NCBI GenBank assembly: GCA_039028975.1
Contig: JBCCHB010000045.1
Span: forward strand, 1 to 64,000
Length of the DNA: 64,000 nucleotides
Origin: JAHBNG01 sp039028975
GTDB taxonomy: Bacteria; Chloroflexota; Anaerolineae; Caldilineales; Caldilineaceae
Direction of reading: 5' to 3'
This document shows positions 35,881 through 44,692 of this stretch, one piece after another. The notes under the pieces are model-generated. The model did not search any database, had not been told where the DNA came from, and was given only the letters and a program-made list of their open reading frames with translations. The number at the start of each line of letters is the position of its first letter. Within the stretch, counting starts at the first letter, position 1. The position numbers were made by a program, and so were the translations under genes.

Positions 35881-36606
35881 TTGTCTACATCCCAACGCCT
35901 CCCCGATCAACTGCGTCCAGTTCACTTTGAACTTGATTATGTGAAATACCCTGAAGGCTCTGTACTGATTAGTATGGGAGACACACGTGTACTCTGCAAT
36001 GCAACGGTTGAAGAGTCGTTGCCACCGTGGTTGAGATATGCCAAGGAACGGCACGGATGGGTAACGGCTGAGTACGCTATGCTACCGCGTAGCACCTCAT
36101 CGCGCACCAACCGCGAGCAGATGAGGCCCAAGGGGCGTACTCAAGAAATTCAGCGGCTAATTGCGCGTAGTTTACGAGGTGTTGTCGATCTGAAAAAGTT
36201 GGGAGATCGTCAAATTACAATCGATTGCGATGTGATTCAGGCTGACGGCGGGACTCGTACTGCTTCAATTACAGGTGGTTATGTAGCCTTGGCTTTGGCG
36301 GTTCAACGGCTGCAGAAGCGGAATATCATCGCCGAAAATCCCATCAAGCAGGCGGTTGCCGCAGTTAGTGTAGGTATTTTGGGAGGGAAGGCTTATTTGG
36401 ATCTGGATTACCATCTTGATCAGGCGGCCGATGTAGACATGAATATTGTTATGACTGCTGACAATCGCTTTGTAGAGGTACAGGGAACGGCTGAAGGGGA
36501 GCCATTTCCTCGTGCTGGACTCAATGCCATGCTATTGTTGGCTGAGCTGGGAATTAAGGAATTGCTAACAAAGCAAAACGAAGTACTGGCAACGGCAAAA
36601 ATTTGA
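35881..36606 (+). CDS. rph: Ribonuclease PH
   Basis: A 241-residue phosphorolytic 3'-5' exoribonuclease that trims tRNA 3' ends. Signature segments: SVLISMGDTRVLCNATVEE (about 26-44), GWVTAEYAMLPRSTSSR (about 60-76), GRTQEIQRLIARSLR (about 85-99), TIDCDVIQADGGTRTASITGG (about 113-132) and the C-terminal VQGTAEGEPF. Full length. The start is TTG, forced by the conserved N-terminus and supported by GGAG 7 nt upstream; no in-frame ATG precedes the conserved region. It lies next to a tRNA gene, in keeping with its role, though that may be chance. Confidence 0.96.
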   Translation: MSTSQRLPDQLRPVHFELDYVKYPEGSVLISMGDTRVLCNATVEESLPPWLRYAKERHGWVTAEYAMLPRSTSSRTNREQMRPKGRTQEIQRLIARSLRGVVDLKKLGDRQITIDCDVIQADGGTRTASITGGYVALALAVQRLQKRNIIAENPIKQAVAAVSVGILGGKAYLDLDYHLDQAADVDMNIVMTADNRFVEVQGTAEGEPFPRAGLNAMLLLAELGIKELLTKQNEVLATAKI

Positions 36607-36618
36607 CCATCGCTATAT

Positions 36619-37923
36619 CTATCGGACGGCCATGTGACGATGGGTTTTGTTGGCTGGCTTGCTGAGGGCCGTTGCAATGGGCTCTCCTCTCTCTACCATA
36701 TAGTAGGAGAGTCCCGTAGCTTCAAAGTTGCTAACGACCGGTACATAATCAATGGACGCACCAAATGTATTCCCGTCAATCACAACGGCAATGCTGTTGA
36801 TGCCACGACGTTGACTATCCTGCAGAGCCAGAGCCCACTGGGGATCCGGATCGGCGCTAATGGCCAGGATTGTATCATTACGGTTAAGTCGCACGCTATC
36901 TGTGGCAATTACCTGGGCAAACGGAAGATTCCCGTCACCTTCAACAACAGCTAGCCCCTCAAGGATCTTGGTCTTTTGCCGCTCACCGCGATCAGATTGC
37001 AGAAACTCTCTGGTCTTTCCATAACTAGTCATGCCCACAGCTCGATCCTTATCAAGAAAATAATGGGCTAAGCTCGCAGCAATGGTCACACCATATTCCG
37101 TTGTGCTAGGAGGTAACTCAACCTGTCGTTGCTTGCGGTTCCGGTTGCCGCTTAGGGCAAAGACGCCTACCTGATAGGGGAAAACCTCCCAAGGCAAATC
37201 AAACTGTCCACCTTCATAGAGATCGAGGTAAATCCAAACATCTGCTGTCGGATCCAATTCAAACTCTTTTGTCATTAGGCGACGTGCACGTGCCGTCGAT
37301 GGCCAATGAATCCGATTTAGACTGTCACCAGGTGCATAATCGCGCACGGTTGCAACGTTGGTAGTAATTTGATAGGTACGTTGCCGTCTTGCTTCTCCTC
37401 CGGAGAGATCGGAGACTGAAGGTTCAAAGGTCTCTAAAGGGACCACAAGCGGGTATACGACGATGTTACTGGTCGCAGGTAGATCCTGTTCCACATCGAA
37501 GATCCCTAATGGATCACCGCTACGGAGAACCATCGGCCCCAATCGAAAGCGCCCTCGATGAGTACAAGGGGTCCGGATTTGCCATCGTTCACTACTGTTG
37601 CGGCCCAAACTACTGATGACACGGCTAGCGCTATGCCCAGGCAGCTTGGAAAAATCTTCAACCTCTAACCATAGCTTTGCGAGCACACCGCCGTTGGAAA
37701 CTTCAAAAATTTCTTCTACAAATTGACCAACTTGGCTACGCTGCGTTCTCGTAAAGCGGCGAATCCCAACAGAACGAGTACTAGACCAAGCAAGAAAATA
37801 GCTAAGAATCAGTACACCGCTCAATAAATAGGCTAAGCTAAAGGCCAGATCATGGCCGCTATTCAGTGCTAGTACCCAGAGGGTAATTAAAGTAATCAGC
37901 AGAAAAATAAATCGTGACGACAC
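36619..37923 (-). CDS. DUF58 domain membrane protein
   Basis: A 434-residue protein. Two N-terminal membrane helices (about 5-45) are followed by a beta-rich region. The DUF58 signature VRDYAPGDSLNRIHWPSTARARRLMTKEFE sits around residues 193-222, preceding a von Willebrand-A-like fold. Together with a MoxR ATPase, which is the next gene upstream on the same strand, such proteins form chaperone-like systems thought to mature or activate envelope or metal-dependent proteins. The start is GTG, with AAAGG about 8 nt upstream. The gap to the MoxR gene (about 190 nt) is filled by repeats B2 and A7. Confidence 0.9.
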   Translation of the reverse strand: MSSRFIFLLITLITLWVLALNSGHDLAFSLAYLLSGVLILSYFLAWSSTRSVGIRRFTRTQRSQVGQFVEEIFEVSNGGVLAKLWLEVEDFSKLPGHSASRVISSLGRNSSERWQIRTPCTHRGRFRLGPMVLRSGDPLGIFDVEQDLPATSNIVVYPLVVPLETFEPSVSDLSGGEARRQRTYQITTNVATVRDYAPGDSLNRIHWPSTARARRLMTKEFELDPTADVWIYLDLYEGGQFDLPWEVFPYQVGVFALSGNRNRKQRQVELPPSTTEYGVTIAASLAHYFLDKDRAVGMTSYGKTREFLQSDRGERQKTKILEGLAVVEGDGNLPFAQVIATDSVRLNRNDTILAISADPDPQWALALQDSQRRGINSIAVVIDGNTFGASIDYVPVVSNFEATGLSYYMVERGEPIATALSKPANKTHRHMAVR

Positions 37924-37933
37924 GATAAGCCTT

Positions 37934-38017
37934 TATACTCAGCTCTCTTTAAAAGACCACCTGTGGCCCCTCTGGTAGAGCTTAGGAAAACCGCAATTTT
38001 CTCAGAAAGCGGTATAC
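37934..38017 (+). repeat. Family-B MITE-like repeat, copy B2
   Basis: From TATACTCAGCTCTCTTT through GGTAGAGCTTAGGAAAACCG to AAAGCGGTATAC. It abuts A7, sharing the TATAC flank. Confidence 0.75.
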
Positions 38018-38107
38018 TTCGCAAGAATAGTCTTGTCCCGCCTCTAACCCAATCCACTCTAGGGAATTCCAAAAAGGGAGGACAGAACTCTTCTGGCCAT
38101 CTATATA
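38013..38107 (-). repeat. Family-A MITE-like repeat, copy A7
   Basis: Minus-strand order: TATATAGATGGCCAGAAGAG, a central CTCCCTTTTTGGAATTCC box and GCGGGACAAGACTATTC then GCGAAGTATAC. Oriented toward the DUF58 gene and located between the MoxR and DUF58 genes. Confidence 0.75.
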
Positions 38108-38117
38108 CTAATTGTCT

Positions 38118-39071
38118 CTATCTAGCCTTACTGCGAGTACCGGGAACAGGTGTGTGGCGAAGGGTATCTTCAATGATCTGGCTTGTTGTTACATTCTTAA
38201 TGCGGGCCGATGGGCTAACTAAGAGTCGGTGGGCCAGGGTAGGTTCAGCCAAAAGCTTAACATCATCCGGGACGACAAAGTCTCGCCCTTGTAACGCAGC
38301 CCAAGCACGTGAGACACTGAAGAGGGCTAGGCTGCCGCGCGGGCTTGCTCCCAAATAAATATCGGGGTGCTCACGGGTTGCGGTGACAATATTGACAATA
38401 TATTCTTTGACAAGATCGTCAACATAAATCTCCCGAACAGCCGTCTGAGCATTTACAAGCTCCTCCACCGTGATGGCTTGTGCCAAATCCTCAATCGGAT
38501 GTTTGGATGCCTGCCGGCCCAACACATCAATTTCTTGGGATTTGCTGGGGTAGCCAAGCTGGATTCGTAGCATAAACCGATCGACCTGAGCCTCTGGTAG
38601 TGGGAAGGTTCCCTCATACTCAATGGGGTTCTGGGTTGCTAGGACAAGAAATGGTTGGCTCATAGGATACGTGACACCATCAACCGTAACCTGTCGCTCT
38701 TCCATAGCTTCCAGCAACGCAGACTGGGTCTTGGGCGTTGCGCGGTTGATCTCGTCCGTCAGGACTAACTGAGCCATAATGGGTCCCGGACGAAATTCAA
38801 ACTCCATGGTCTTTTGATTAAAAATACTAACGCCAGTGACGTCACTGGGCAACATATCCGGGGTAAATTGAATACGCTTGTACGTACTGCCAATGCTGCG
38901 GGCAATGGCCCTGGCTAACATAGTCTTTCCAACACCAGGCACATCTTCAATGAGAAGATGCCCATTACACAGTAAAGCAAGAAGAGTTAAGCGAATCTCG
39001 CGTTCTTTACCCACAATGACATTCTGTACATTCCGCAAGACTCGTTCGCCAACACTCTGCACTGTTTGCAT
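38118..39071 (-). CDS. MoxR-family AAA+ ATPase
   Basis: A 317-residue AAA+ ATPase of the AAA_3/MoxR type. It has Walker A GVPGVGKTML (about 42-51), sensor/Walker B LTDEINRATPKTQSALLEAMEE (about 104-125), VLATQNPIEYEGTFPLPEAQVDRF (about 147-170) and an AAA lid domain with GASPRGSLALFSVSRAWAALQGR (about 240-262). It works as an ATP-driven chaperone with the downstream DUF58 protein. Start 39071 is chosen because GGAGAG lies 4-5 nt upstream; the frame is open to 39143. Confidence 0.93.
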   Translation of the reverse strand: MQTVQSVGERVLRNVQNVIVGKEREIRLTLLALLCNGHLLIEDVPGVGKTMLARAIARSIGSTYKRIQFTPDMLPSDVTGVSIFNQKTMEFEFRPGPIMAQLVLTDEINRATPKTQSALLEAMEERQVTVDGVTYPMSQPFLVLATQNPIEYEGTFPLPEAQVDRFMLRIQLGYPSKSQEIDVLGRQASKHPIEDLAQAITVEELVNAQTAVREIYVDDLVKEYIVNIVTATREHPDIYLGASPRGSLALFSVSRAWAALQGRDFVVPDDVKLLAEPTLAHRLLVSPSARIKNVTTSQIIEDTLRHTPVPGTRSKAR

Positions 39072-39307
39072 ATATCTCTCCGAAGAGGGGTTTGAGATGT
39101 TTGTTTGAATAGAGATGTTCAATGAACAATTACAAATGGACAATGCATTACCTTATCATACCGTGGGGCAGAAAGGCAAGCAAAAGTAGCATTAAAGAGA
39201 CATAATAAAGAAATGAATCTATTTTTACTAGTAGAAAGCTTACAGTGAAGAAGGCAACAAGTTATGCTTAGCTTCGTTCAACCGCAGCATGAGGTCAAAA
39301 ACCTATA

Positions 39308-39394
39308 ATGCGGTCGTTTTCAAAACCGGAGTTTCCTGTAGCTTCTACTTGAGGGATCAAACTTCGGTTTTGAAACGAAGCTCAGTATAATTTG
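39308..39394 (-). repeat. Family-B MITE-like repeat, copy B3
   Basis: Minus-strand: TATACTGAGCTTCGTTTCAAAACCG ... CTCCGGTTTTGAAAACGACCGCATTAT in outline. Good terminal inverted repeats. Confidence 0.7.
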
Positions 39395-39561
39395 GCAAGG
39401 TCAGAAGTAAAGAGGTACAACAGCATGAAGTTCCCAAGTTTTACGCAGAAGGCAGAAGTTCACTAGGGGGTTGATAGAAGCGGTTGAGCCTTCGGCTTAA
39501 TCGCTTATCCATGTTATACTCTTTTTCTGCTTAGCATTACAATGAGGCATTGAGCATATCC

Positions 39562-39674
39562 TGTCATTTCGCTCAGCAAATGGCCGCAAAGCAGCAATGG
39601 ATATACAGAGCGAGAATCTACCAGAGAAAAGATTTTCCCTCGCAGGTACCCTTTGGTTGCCTCGCGGTGACAAT
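39562..39674. repeat. Family-C repeat, copy C2
   Basis: Starts TGTCATTTCGCTCAG, contains GAGAATCT and AAGATTTTCCCTCGC, and ends CTCGCGGTGACA. Imperfect inverted repeat of the widespread type beginning TGTCATTTCGA. Confidence 0.55.
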
Positions 39675-39768
39675 GTCTCGTTGTAGTATTAGGGATGGAT
39701 AGTAAATAGCTTGCGTGTTTTAATTGGGTTTAGCCTTAGCAAAGGACCGAGTTATTCCGTTCCGCTCC

Positions 39769-39855
39769 TATACTCGGCTCCGTTTAAAAACACGTGTTTG
39801 GTTATTCTGGTAAGACGGTAGAAAACACCTATTTTCAAAATGACCGCAGTATAAA
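39769..39855 (+). repeat. Family-B MITE-like repeat, copy B4
   Basis: From TATACTCGGCTCCGTTTAAAA to TTTTCAAAATGACCGCAGTATA. TATA at both ends. Confidence 0.75.
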
Positions 39856-39864
39856 CACCCCAAA

Positions 39865-39952
39865 ATATACTTAGCTCCGTTTGAATAACGCCGTAGATCG
39901 CTTTGGTAGAGCTTGGGAAAATTAGGGTTCTCAAAACCATATTAGTATAGCA
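39865..39952 (+). repeat. Family-B MITE-like repeat, copy B5
   Basis: From ATATACTTAGCTCCGTTTGAA through GGTAGAGCTTGGGAAAATTAG to TCTCAAAACCATATTAGTATAG. In tandem with B4, 9 nt apart. Confidence 0.75.
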
Positions 39953-39965
39953 TAAATTATCTGTT

Positions 39966-41636
39966 ATGAATAGGGACGAATCCCAAAATCTTTTATCTCA
40001 CTTCGGGACATCTTTCTCCTATCCTAAAGTTGAGCGATTCTATCTCAGTATGTGGCACACGAATGAAAACCAAGGCAAAATGTCTTTAGGTAACTACTTA
40101 TGGGCACGGCATGTTAAAACCATTAGCTCCATGGCTCTTGTTCCATTGCTACTTGGCACCTTACTACTTCTTGGGTTAAGTCATTGCGCATCGCCTGCAG
40201 AACCTGATCCATATGCTCGTTACCGCCCGGCTATGAAAGCTGATTTTCAGAACGATTTGGATCTTTTGGGGCCAGTTCCCGAGTATTCTATTGCCGTAAC
40301 CCTTTCTCAATCCTTAGAAGAGCTAAAGGGCAGAGCGCAAATCATTGTCCCCAACACCAGCCCACATATTTGGGATGATCATCTTCTCTTTCGCCTATAC
40401 CCGTCATTGCCCCAATACGGGGGGAAAATGACCATTCAAATAGCGAACGTCAATGGGAAACCGGCACGGTTCGATTACAAACCGCGCACAGAAAAGTCGG
40501 CGATTCGGCTTGTTTTGGAAGAACCTCTCTTTCCAGGTGAGGAGGCAACCGTTGAGCTGATCTGGCATTTACAAATCCCTATTTGGCAGGACATAAGCAG
40601 TGGCTATCATCTCTTTGGCAATAGCCAGCAGATGACCAGTCTACCCCTATTTTATCCAGCCCTTTCGGTCTATGAACCAGAAAAGTCTTTCGGCCAAGGT
40701 GAGTGGTGGAGCGAAGTAGGCAGCGTACGAGGGGATGCGGCTTTCAGCCCTATATCACTCTTCGTCGTAACGGCCACCATTCCTTCTTATCAGGTACCGG
40801 TGGCTAGCGGGACACTCGTTACCTCGACTTTTGTCAGTGATAGTGAAGCCAGGCATGTGTGGGTAACCGGTCCTTCTCGCGAATTTCTTCTCCATAACAG
40901 TGCCCAATTTAGCTACGCCTATGCAGAAGCCTACGGCACACGAGTCACTAGCTTTTGGCTTCCTGGAGATGAAGCGGCTGGACGTGCCGCGCTTCAGTAT
41001 GCCATTGGGGCGTTACGCATCTTTAGTGACAAATTTGGTATGTACCCATATCGGGATATGCGTGTTGCCCCAGCGCCATTGGCTTTCCGGGGGATGGAGT
41101 ACCCGCAGGTGAGTTTATTAGGAGTGGAGGATTATAACCGATTCCGCTCGTCTCTTGAGTCGTTGACGGCCCATGAAGTCGCCCATCAGTGGTGGTATCA
41201 GATCGTTCATAATGACCCTGTCAATATGCCCTGGCTGGATGAATCCCTCGCAGAGTACTCAATCAAGATCTATGTAGAGAACATCTATGGCGAGCAAAGT
41301 GCCGATGCGCTGCAAGCTAGACGTTGGCAAAACCGAGTCAATGGGCTATCCAATAAGAGTCTACTTATTGATCAACCTGTCCTTGCCTTCGATAGTGGCC
41401 CAGTTTACGAGGCGATTATCTACAGCAAAGGTGCGCTTTTTTACGATCAGTTGCGCTCACGTTTGGGTGAACGCGCGTTTTTCAAATTCTTTCAATCTTA
41501 TTTTGAACGGCACCGCTATCGTATTGTTGAAACTGAAGATTGGTTGGCAGATATAGAGGCTTTAGAGGATGAGGAGCTGTTGCGGCTAGTTGAGGAGTGG
41601 ATTGCTAGTACAAATACGGCTGAATCGGTGCCGTAA
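39966..41636 (+). CDS. M1-family metallopeptidase, lipoprotein
   Basis: A protein of up to 556 residues with gluzincin architecture: an N-terminal beta domain (about 85-300) and a thermolysin-like catalytic domain. The zinc motif is HEVAH (His403, Glu404, His407) with the third ligand Glu426 in WLDESLAEY, exactly the HExxH-x18-E spacing of M1. The exopeptidase GAMEN motif is replaced by GMEYP, so strict aminopeptidase activity is uncertain. LLLLGLSHC around residue 74 is a good lipobox, so the protein is probably surface-anchored. The first 38-55 residues before MSLGNYL or MALVPLL look non-native, and the true start may be 40080 or 40131. Confidence 0.87.
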   Translation: MNRDESQNLLSHFGTSFSYPKVERFYLSMWHTNENQGKMSLGNYLWARHVKTISSMALVPLLLGTLLLLGLSHCASPAEPDPYARYRPAMKADFQNDLDLLGPVPEYSIAVTLSQSLEELKGRAQIIVPNTSPHIWDDHLLFRLYPSLPQYGGKMTIQIANVNGKPARFDYKPRTEKSAIRLVLEEPLFPGEEATVELIWHLQIPIWQDISSGYHLFGNSQQMTSLPLFYPALSVYEPEKSFGQGEWWSEVGSVRGDAAFSPISLFVVTATIPSYQVPVASGTLVTSTFVSDSEARHVWVTGPSREFLLHNSAQFSYAYAEAYGTRVTSFWLPGDEAAGRAALQYAIGALRIFSDKFGMYPYRDMRVAPAPLAFRGMEYPQVSLLGVEDYNRFRSSLESLTAHEVAHQWWYQIVHNDPVNMPWLDESLAEYSIKIYVENIYGEQSADALQARRWQNRVNGLSNKSLLIDQPVLAFDSGPVYEAIIYSKGALFYDQLRSRLGERAFFKFFQSYFERHRYRIVETEDWLADIEALEDEELLRLVEEWIASTNTAESVP

Positions 41637-41658
41637 TATGAATTAGGAGTACCCCTGA

Positions 41659-41762
41659 TCGTTTCGCCCTTCTATAAACCAACCGTATATGGGAGTAAGC
41701 AACTGGTGCGCTTTGGTGATCTTGCCTTGGGTTTGTCAGAGGCGGCGGAGGCGGACAGTGGT
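41659..41762 (-). pseudogene. Fragment of a TPR regulator gene (left remnant)
   Basis: About 104 nt closely matching 43132-43228 inside the larger remnant to the right, including AAACCAACCGTA, AGCAACTGGTGCGCTT and CAGAGGC. It lies just upstream of the DUF4143 ATPase gene and has no start or stop of its own. It corresponds to the C-terminal SLARLWQ...YxWFTEGF-type segment. Confidence 0.65.
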
Positions 41763-41853
41763 TCTAGCTGATAACGGCTACTTATCTGTCTAATAACCAT
41801 TATCGGCACTAAGAATCCTTGCAGATCTTCCATGCATTGGATAAAATACAAGG

Positions 41854-43023
41854 ATGATAGACCGTCTAATCCTTCCCAAGGTCGAACAAGCGCTCGAACG
41901 ACAGGCTGCTGTAGCGCTCATCGGCCCGCGCCAAGTTGGCAAAACTACCTTAGCGCTTGAAATCGCGGAGGGAATACCCTCTCTTTATCTTGATTTAGAG
42001 GCTCAAGAAGATCTAAATAAGCTAGCAGAACCTGTACTTTTTCTTACGGCTTATGAAGATCGGCTGGTAATCCTCGACGAAATTCATCGTGTACCACAGC
42101 TCTTTCAAACACTGCGCGGGTTGATTGATAAAGGCCGGCGCAAAGGATATCGGACGGGGCGCTTTCTTGTGCTTGGTTCTGCCTCCATTGATCTATTACG
42201 ACAGTCGGGAGAAAGCCTGGCAGGGCGCATTGCCTATGTTGATATGGGGCCATTTAACATATTGGAGACTCGGAGTGACCCGGTTGCATTTACTTCACTT
42301 TGGGTGCGCGGGGGATTCCCCGATAGCTACCTTGCCGCTAACGATGCACAAAGTTTTGAATGGCGTAAGGACTTTATCCGTACCTATTTGGAGCGAGACA
42401 TACCCCAGTTTGGTCCACGGATTCCAGCACAAACCTTGGAGCGGCTTTGGACGATGCTTGCCCATAACCAAGGGGCGTTGTTAAACGCATCCACCTTAGC
42501 ATCTGCTTTGGCGGTCAGCGGGCAAACAATTGCGCGTTACATTGATTTGCTGACCGATTTACTATTAGTCAGGCGCTTACAGCCCTATCATGCCAATGTT
42601 GGAAAACGGCTTACAAAATCACCCAAAACCTATGTTCGAGATAGCGGTCTGGTTCATGCCTTACTCAATATCACTGATTACAACGCACTGGCTGGGCATC
42701 CGATAATTGGTATGAGTTGGGAGGGTTTTGTTATAGAAAATCTCCTGGCTGCTGTACCAGACCGAACGATATCATATTTCTACCGAACTGCGGCGGGGGC
42801 GGAAATAGACCTACTATTGGAGCTACCAGGGGGCGAACTCTGGGGAATTGAAATTAAACGCAGCCTTGCGCCTAAACTGGAGAAGGGCTTTCACCATGCC
42901 CGTCAAGACTTGAACTTATCACATTGCTTTGTGGTATATGCTGGTGCTGAAAGATATCCGATAATTGCAGGGGTAGAAGCCATTAGTCTGCGTGAGCTAT
43001 CGACCATGCTCAATGGGATCTGA
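41854..43023 (+). CDS. AAA_14/DUF4143 ATP-binding protein
   Basis: A 389-residue ATPase. Walker A is GPRQVGKTT (residues 24-32), Walker B is LVILDEIHRVPQLF (about 69-82), and the C-terminal DUF4143 segment runs from about 190 to 345 (YVRDSGLVHALL, GMSWEGFVIENLL), with a PD-(D/E)xK-like region FYRTAAGAEIDLLLELPGGELWGIEIKRS (about 308-337). The family is widespread and mobile and its role is not established; some members look nuclease-related. It is flanked on both sides by remnants of one regulator gene, which suggests it came in by recombination. CAAGG precedes the ATG. Confidence 0.9.
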   Translation: MIDRLILPKVEQALERQAAVALIGPRQVGKTTLALEIAEGIPSLYLDLEAQEDLNKLAEPVLFLTAYEDRLVILDEIHRVPQLFQTLRGLIDKGRRKGYRTGRFLVLGSASIDLLRQSGESLAGRIAYVDMGPFNILETRSDPVAFTSLWVRGGFPDSYLAANDAQSFEWRKDFIRTYLERDIPQFGPRIPAQTLERLWTMLAHNQGALLNASTLASALAVSGQTIARYIDLLTDLLLVRRLQPYHANVGKRLTKSPKTYVRDSGLVHALLNITDYNALAGHPIIGMSWEGFVIENLLAAVPDRTISYFYRTAAGAEIDLLLELPGGELWGIEIKRSLAPKLEKGFHHARQDLNLSHCFVVYAGAERYPIIAGVEAISLRELSTMLNGI

Positions 43024-43064
43024 TGAAGTCTATCTCTTTATGGATGGCGGATTACCAATCAGCT

Positions 43065-43640
43065 CTACTGAATTTCGACTGCCAACTCCTCTAACAACGC
43101 CTTCGCCTCTTTCAAATCGACCGTATCAAACCCCTCGGTAAACCAACCGTAGATGGACGCAAGCAACTGGTGCGCTTCGGCGAGCTTGCCCTGGGTTTGC
43201 CATAGGCGGCAGAGGCTGACAGTGGAGCGTAATTCAAGGAGTTTGGAGCCATGTTTGCGCGAAAGAGTCAAAGATTTCTGGAGACTTTCCATCACTTCTT
43301 CTTGTGGGGCAGAGCTTCCGAGCAACAACTCTCCCTGCAGTCGATGTAATTCTGGGTTCCAGAATTGGTCCGCAGAGTTATCAGCATATTGAATCGCTTC
43401 CCGATAGACCGCAATCCCTTCATCATATCGTTTGGCCGCTATTAATCCAGCAACGAGCATACCCCGCCGCACATGCAACATACCAAACTCGACACTCATG
43501 AAGTAATCGATCCCCTCTTGAAGTAATTTTATGCCCGTATTATATTCTTCATTTTGGACCAGTGCCCATCCGCCAAACACTTTGCTCATGGCTATGTATG
43601 GAGATTTTGGGCGGGTTACCCACGTGCAGGCGTTTGTTGC
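43065..43640 (-). pseudogene. C-terminal remnant of a TPR/ATPase regulator
   Basis: The frame encodes the C-terminal TPR end typical of large adenylate-cyclase/ATPase or BTAD-type regulators: MSKVFGGWALVQNEEYNTGI, LHRLQGELLLGS, and RSTVSLCRLWQTQGKLAEAHQL then YGWFTEGFDT.DLKEAKALLEEL. Everything N-terminal (nucleotide-binding and effector domains) is missing. The open frame runs on to 43784, but the part upstream of about 43640 reads through a terminator hairpin and is not protein-like. Confidence 0.7.
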
Positions 43641-43710
43641 CCTTCCGCCGCCAAGTGCTGACAGTTGGCAAACACAGTTTGTACAGAGTGCAGCCGCCCA
43701 GTAAATGAAT

Positions 43711-43763
43711 AACCAAAAAACGGGTAAGGTATGATACAGACATACCTTACCCGTTTTTTGGTT
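43711..43763. terminator. Terminator of the amino-acid ABC operon
   Basis: Perfect 23-bp arms AACCAAAAAACGGGTAAGGTATG and reverse complement around a 7-nt loop, 29 nt past the ATPase stop. A6/T6 runs within the stem make it a bidirectional rho-independent terminator. Confidence 0.9.
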
Positions 43764-43791
43764 ATGCAACCTTGCCCTTTGCAACCCAGCC

Positions 43792-44628
43792 CTAATGATT
43801 CAAAATCTGGCTCAAGAATAGTTTCGTCCGATCGTGCTGCGGGCTATTAAAGAAGGTCTCCGGATCGTTCTCCTCCACAATCTGGCCATAATCGAACATG
43901 GCAACGCGATGGGCAACCGCGCGAGCAAAACCCATCTCGTGGGTCACGCAGAGCATAGTCATACCAAGACCAGCAAGTTCGATCATCACGTCTAGCACTT
44001 CTTTGATCATTTCCGGATCCAGGGCCGAGGTTGGTTCATCAAAGAGGAGAATTTTGGGCTGCATGGTTAGCGTTCGGGCAATGGCCACGCGCTGCTGCTG
44101 ACCACCCGAGAGCTGGCCAGGATATTTGTTGGCCTGCTCAGGAATGCCGACCCGAGTCAGCCATTCCATGGCCAACTCTTCGGCTTCATCTTTCTTCCAT
44201 TTGCGCACGTTAATGGGTGCCAGGGTGATATTGTCCAAAACCGTCAGATGAGGGAAGAGGTTAAATTGTTGGAAGACCATCCCCACTTCACGACGAATCT
44301 CACTGATGTTGCGCACATCGTGGGTTAACTCAATGCCGTCAATGATGATGTCACCCTGCTGATGCTCTTCCAATCGATTCATGCACCGAATAAATGTAGA
44401 CTTCCCAGAACCGGACGGACCGCAGATAACCACCACCTCTCCAGGCGCTACTTCCATATCAATACCGCGCAGGACGTGAAAGTCGCCAAACCATTTATTC
44501 ACGTCACGGCAGATGATAATAGGTTTATTACTTGCTAGGCCGTTATTATTTTGCGCGTTGCTACCACTATCGTTACTCTTCTCACTCATTTCAGTTAACT
44601 CCCAATTGAAGGATACATTATCGGACAT
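43792..44628 (-). CDS. aapP: Amino-acid ABC transporter ATP-binding protein
   Basis: A 278-residue ABC ATPase of the GlnQ/AapP class. Walker A is GPSGSGKSTFIRC (about 70-82), Q-loop VFQQFNLFPHLTV, signature LSGGQQQR (about 170), Walker B ILLFDEPTSALDPE and switch His in CVTHEMGFA. About 35 N-terminal residues (SEKSNDSGSNAQNNNG) are an unusual Asn/Ser-rich extension. It powers uptake through the two permeases encoded upstream. Last gene of a four-gene operon ordered binding protein, permease, permease, ATPase. Confidence 0.95.
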   Translation of the reverse strand: MSDNVSFNWELTEMSEKSNDSGSNAQNNNGLASNKPIIICRDVNKWFGDFHVLRGIDMEVAPGEVVVICGPSGSGKSTFIRCMNRLEEHQQGDIIIDGIELTHDVRNISEIRREVGMVFQQFNLFPHLTVLDNITLAPINVRKWKKDEAEELAMEWLTRVGIPEQANKYPGQLSGGQQQRVAIARTLTMQPKILLFDEPTSALDPEMIKEVLDVMIELAGLGMTMLCVTHEMGFARAVAHRVAMFDYGQIVEENDPETFFNSPQHDRTKLFLSQILNH

Positions 44629-44692
44629 AGTGCGTAATCCGTAACTCGTAATCCGTAACTTGTGAACTACTCCAGACTACCGACCTACCGAC
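44629..44692. repeat. Short tandem repeats in the operon spacer
   Basis: CGTAATCCGTAACT occurs twice in tandem (44634-44661), followed by near-tandem ACCGACCT units up to 44695, in the short gap between the ATPase and the second permease. Probably slippage products. Confidence 0.5.

Larger units (their letters stand above)
39072..39965. other. Gene-free repeat cluster between moxR and the M1 peptidase
   Basis: About 890 nt with no credible gene and the densest repeat content in the window: B3, C2, B4 and B5 in sequence. The short open frame at 39752-39940 is read-through of B4 and B5. Confidence 0.7.

Noticed and set aside
39752..39940. 62-residue minus-strand open frame
   Set aside because: It spans repeats B4 and B5 and has no coding character.
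39769..39952. CRISPR array
   Set aside because: The two tandem B units are about 85 bp inverted-repeat elements without uniform spacers.
41854..43023. DUF4143 gene as an insertion sequence
   Set aside because: No transposase motif and no terminal inverted repeats; it is an AAA_14 ATPase.
43641..43784. Upstream part of the TPR remnant frame as a real N-terminus
   Set aside because: It runs through the perfect 23-bp terminator hairpin and lacks TPR pattern.
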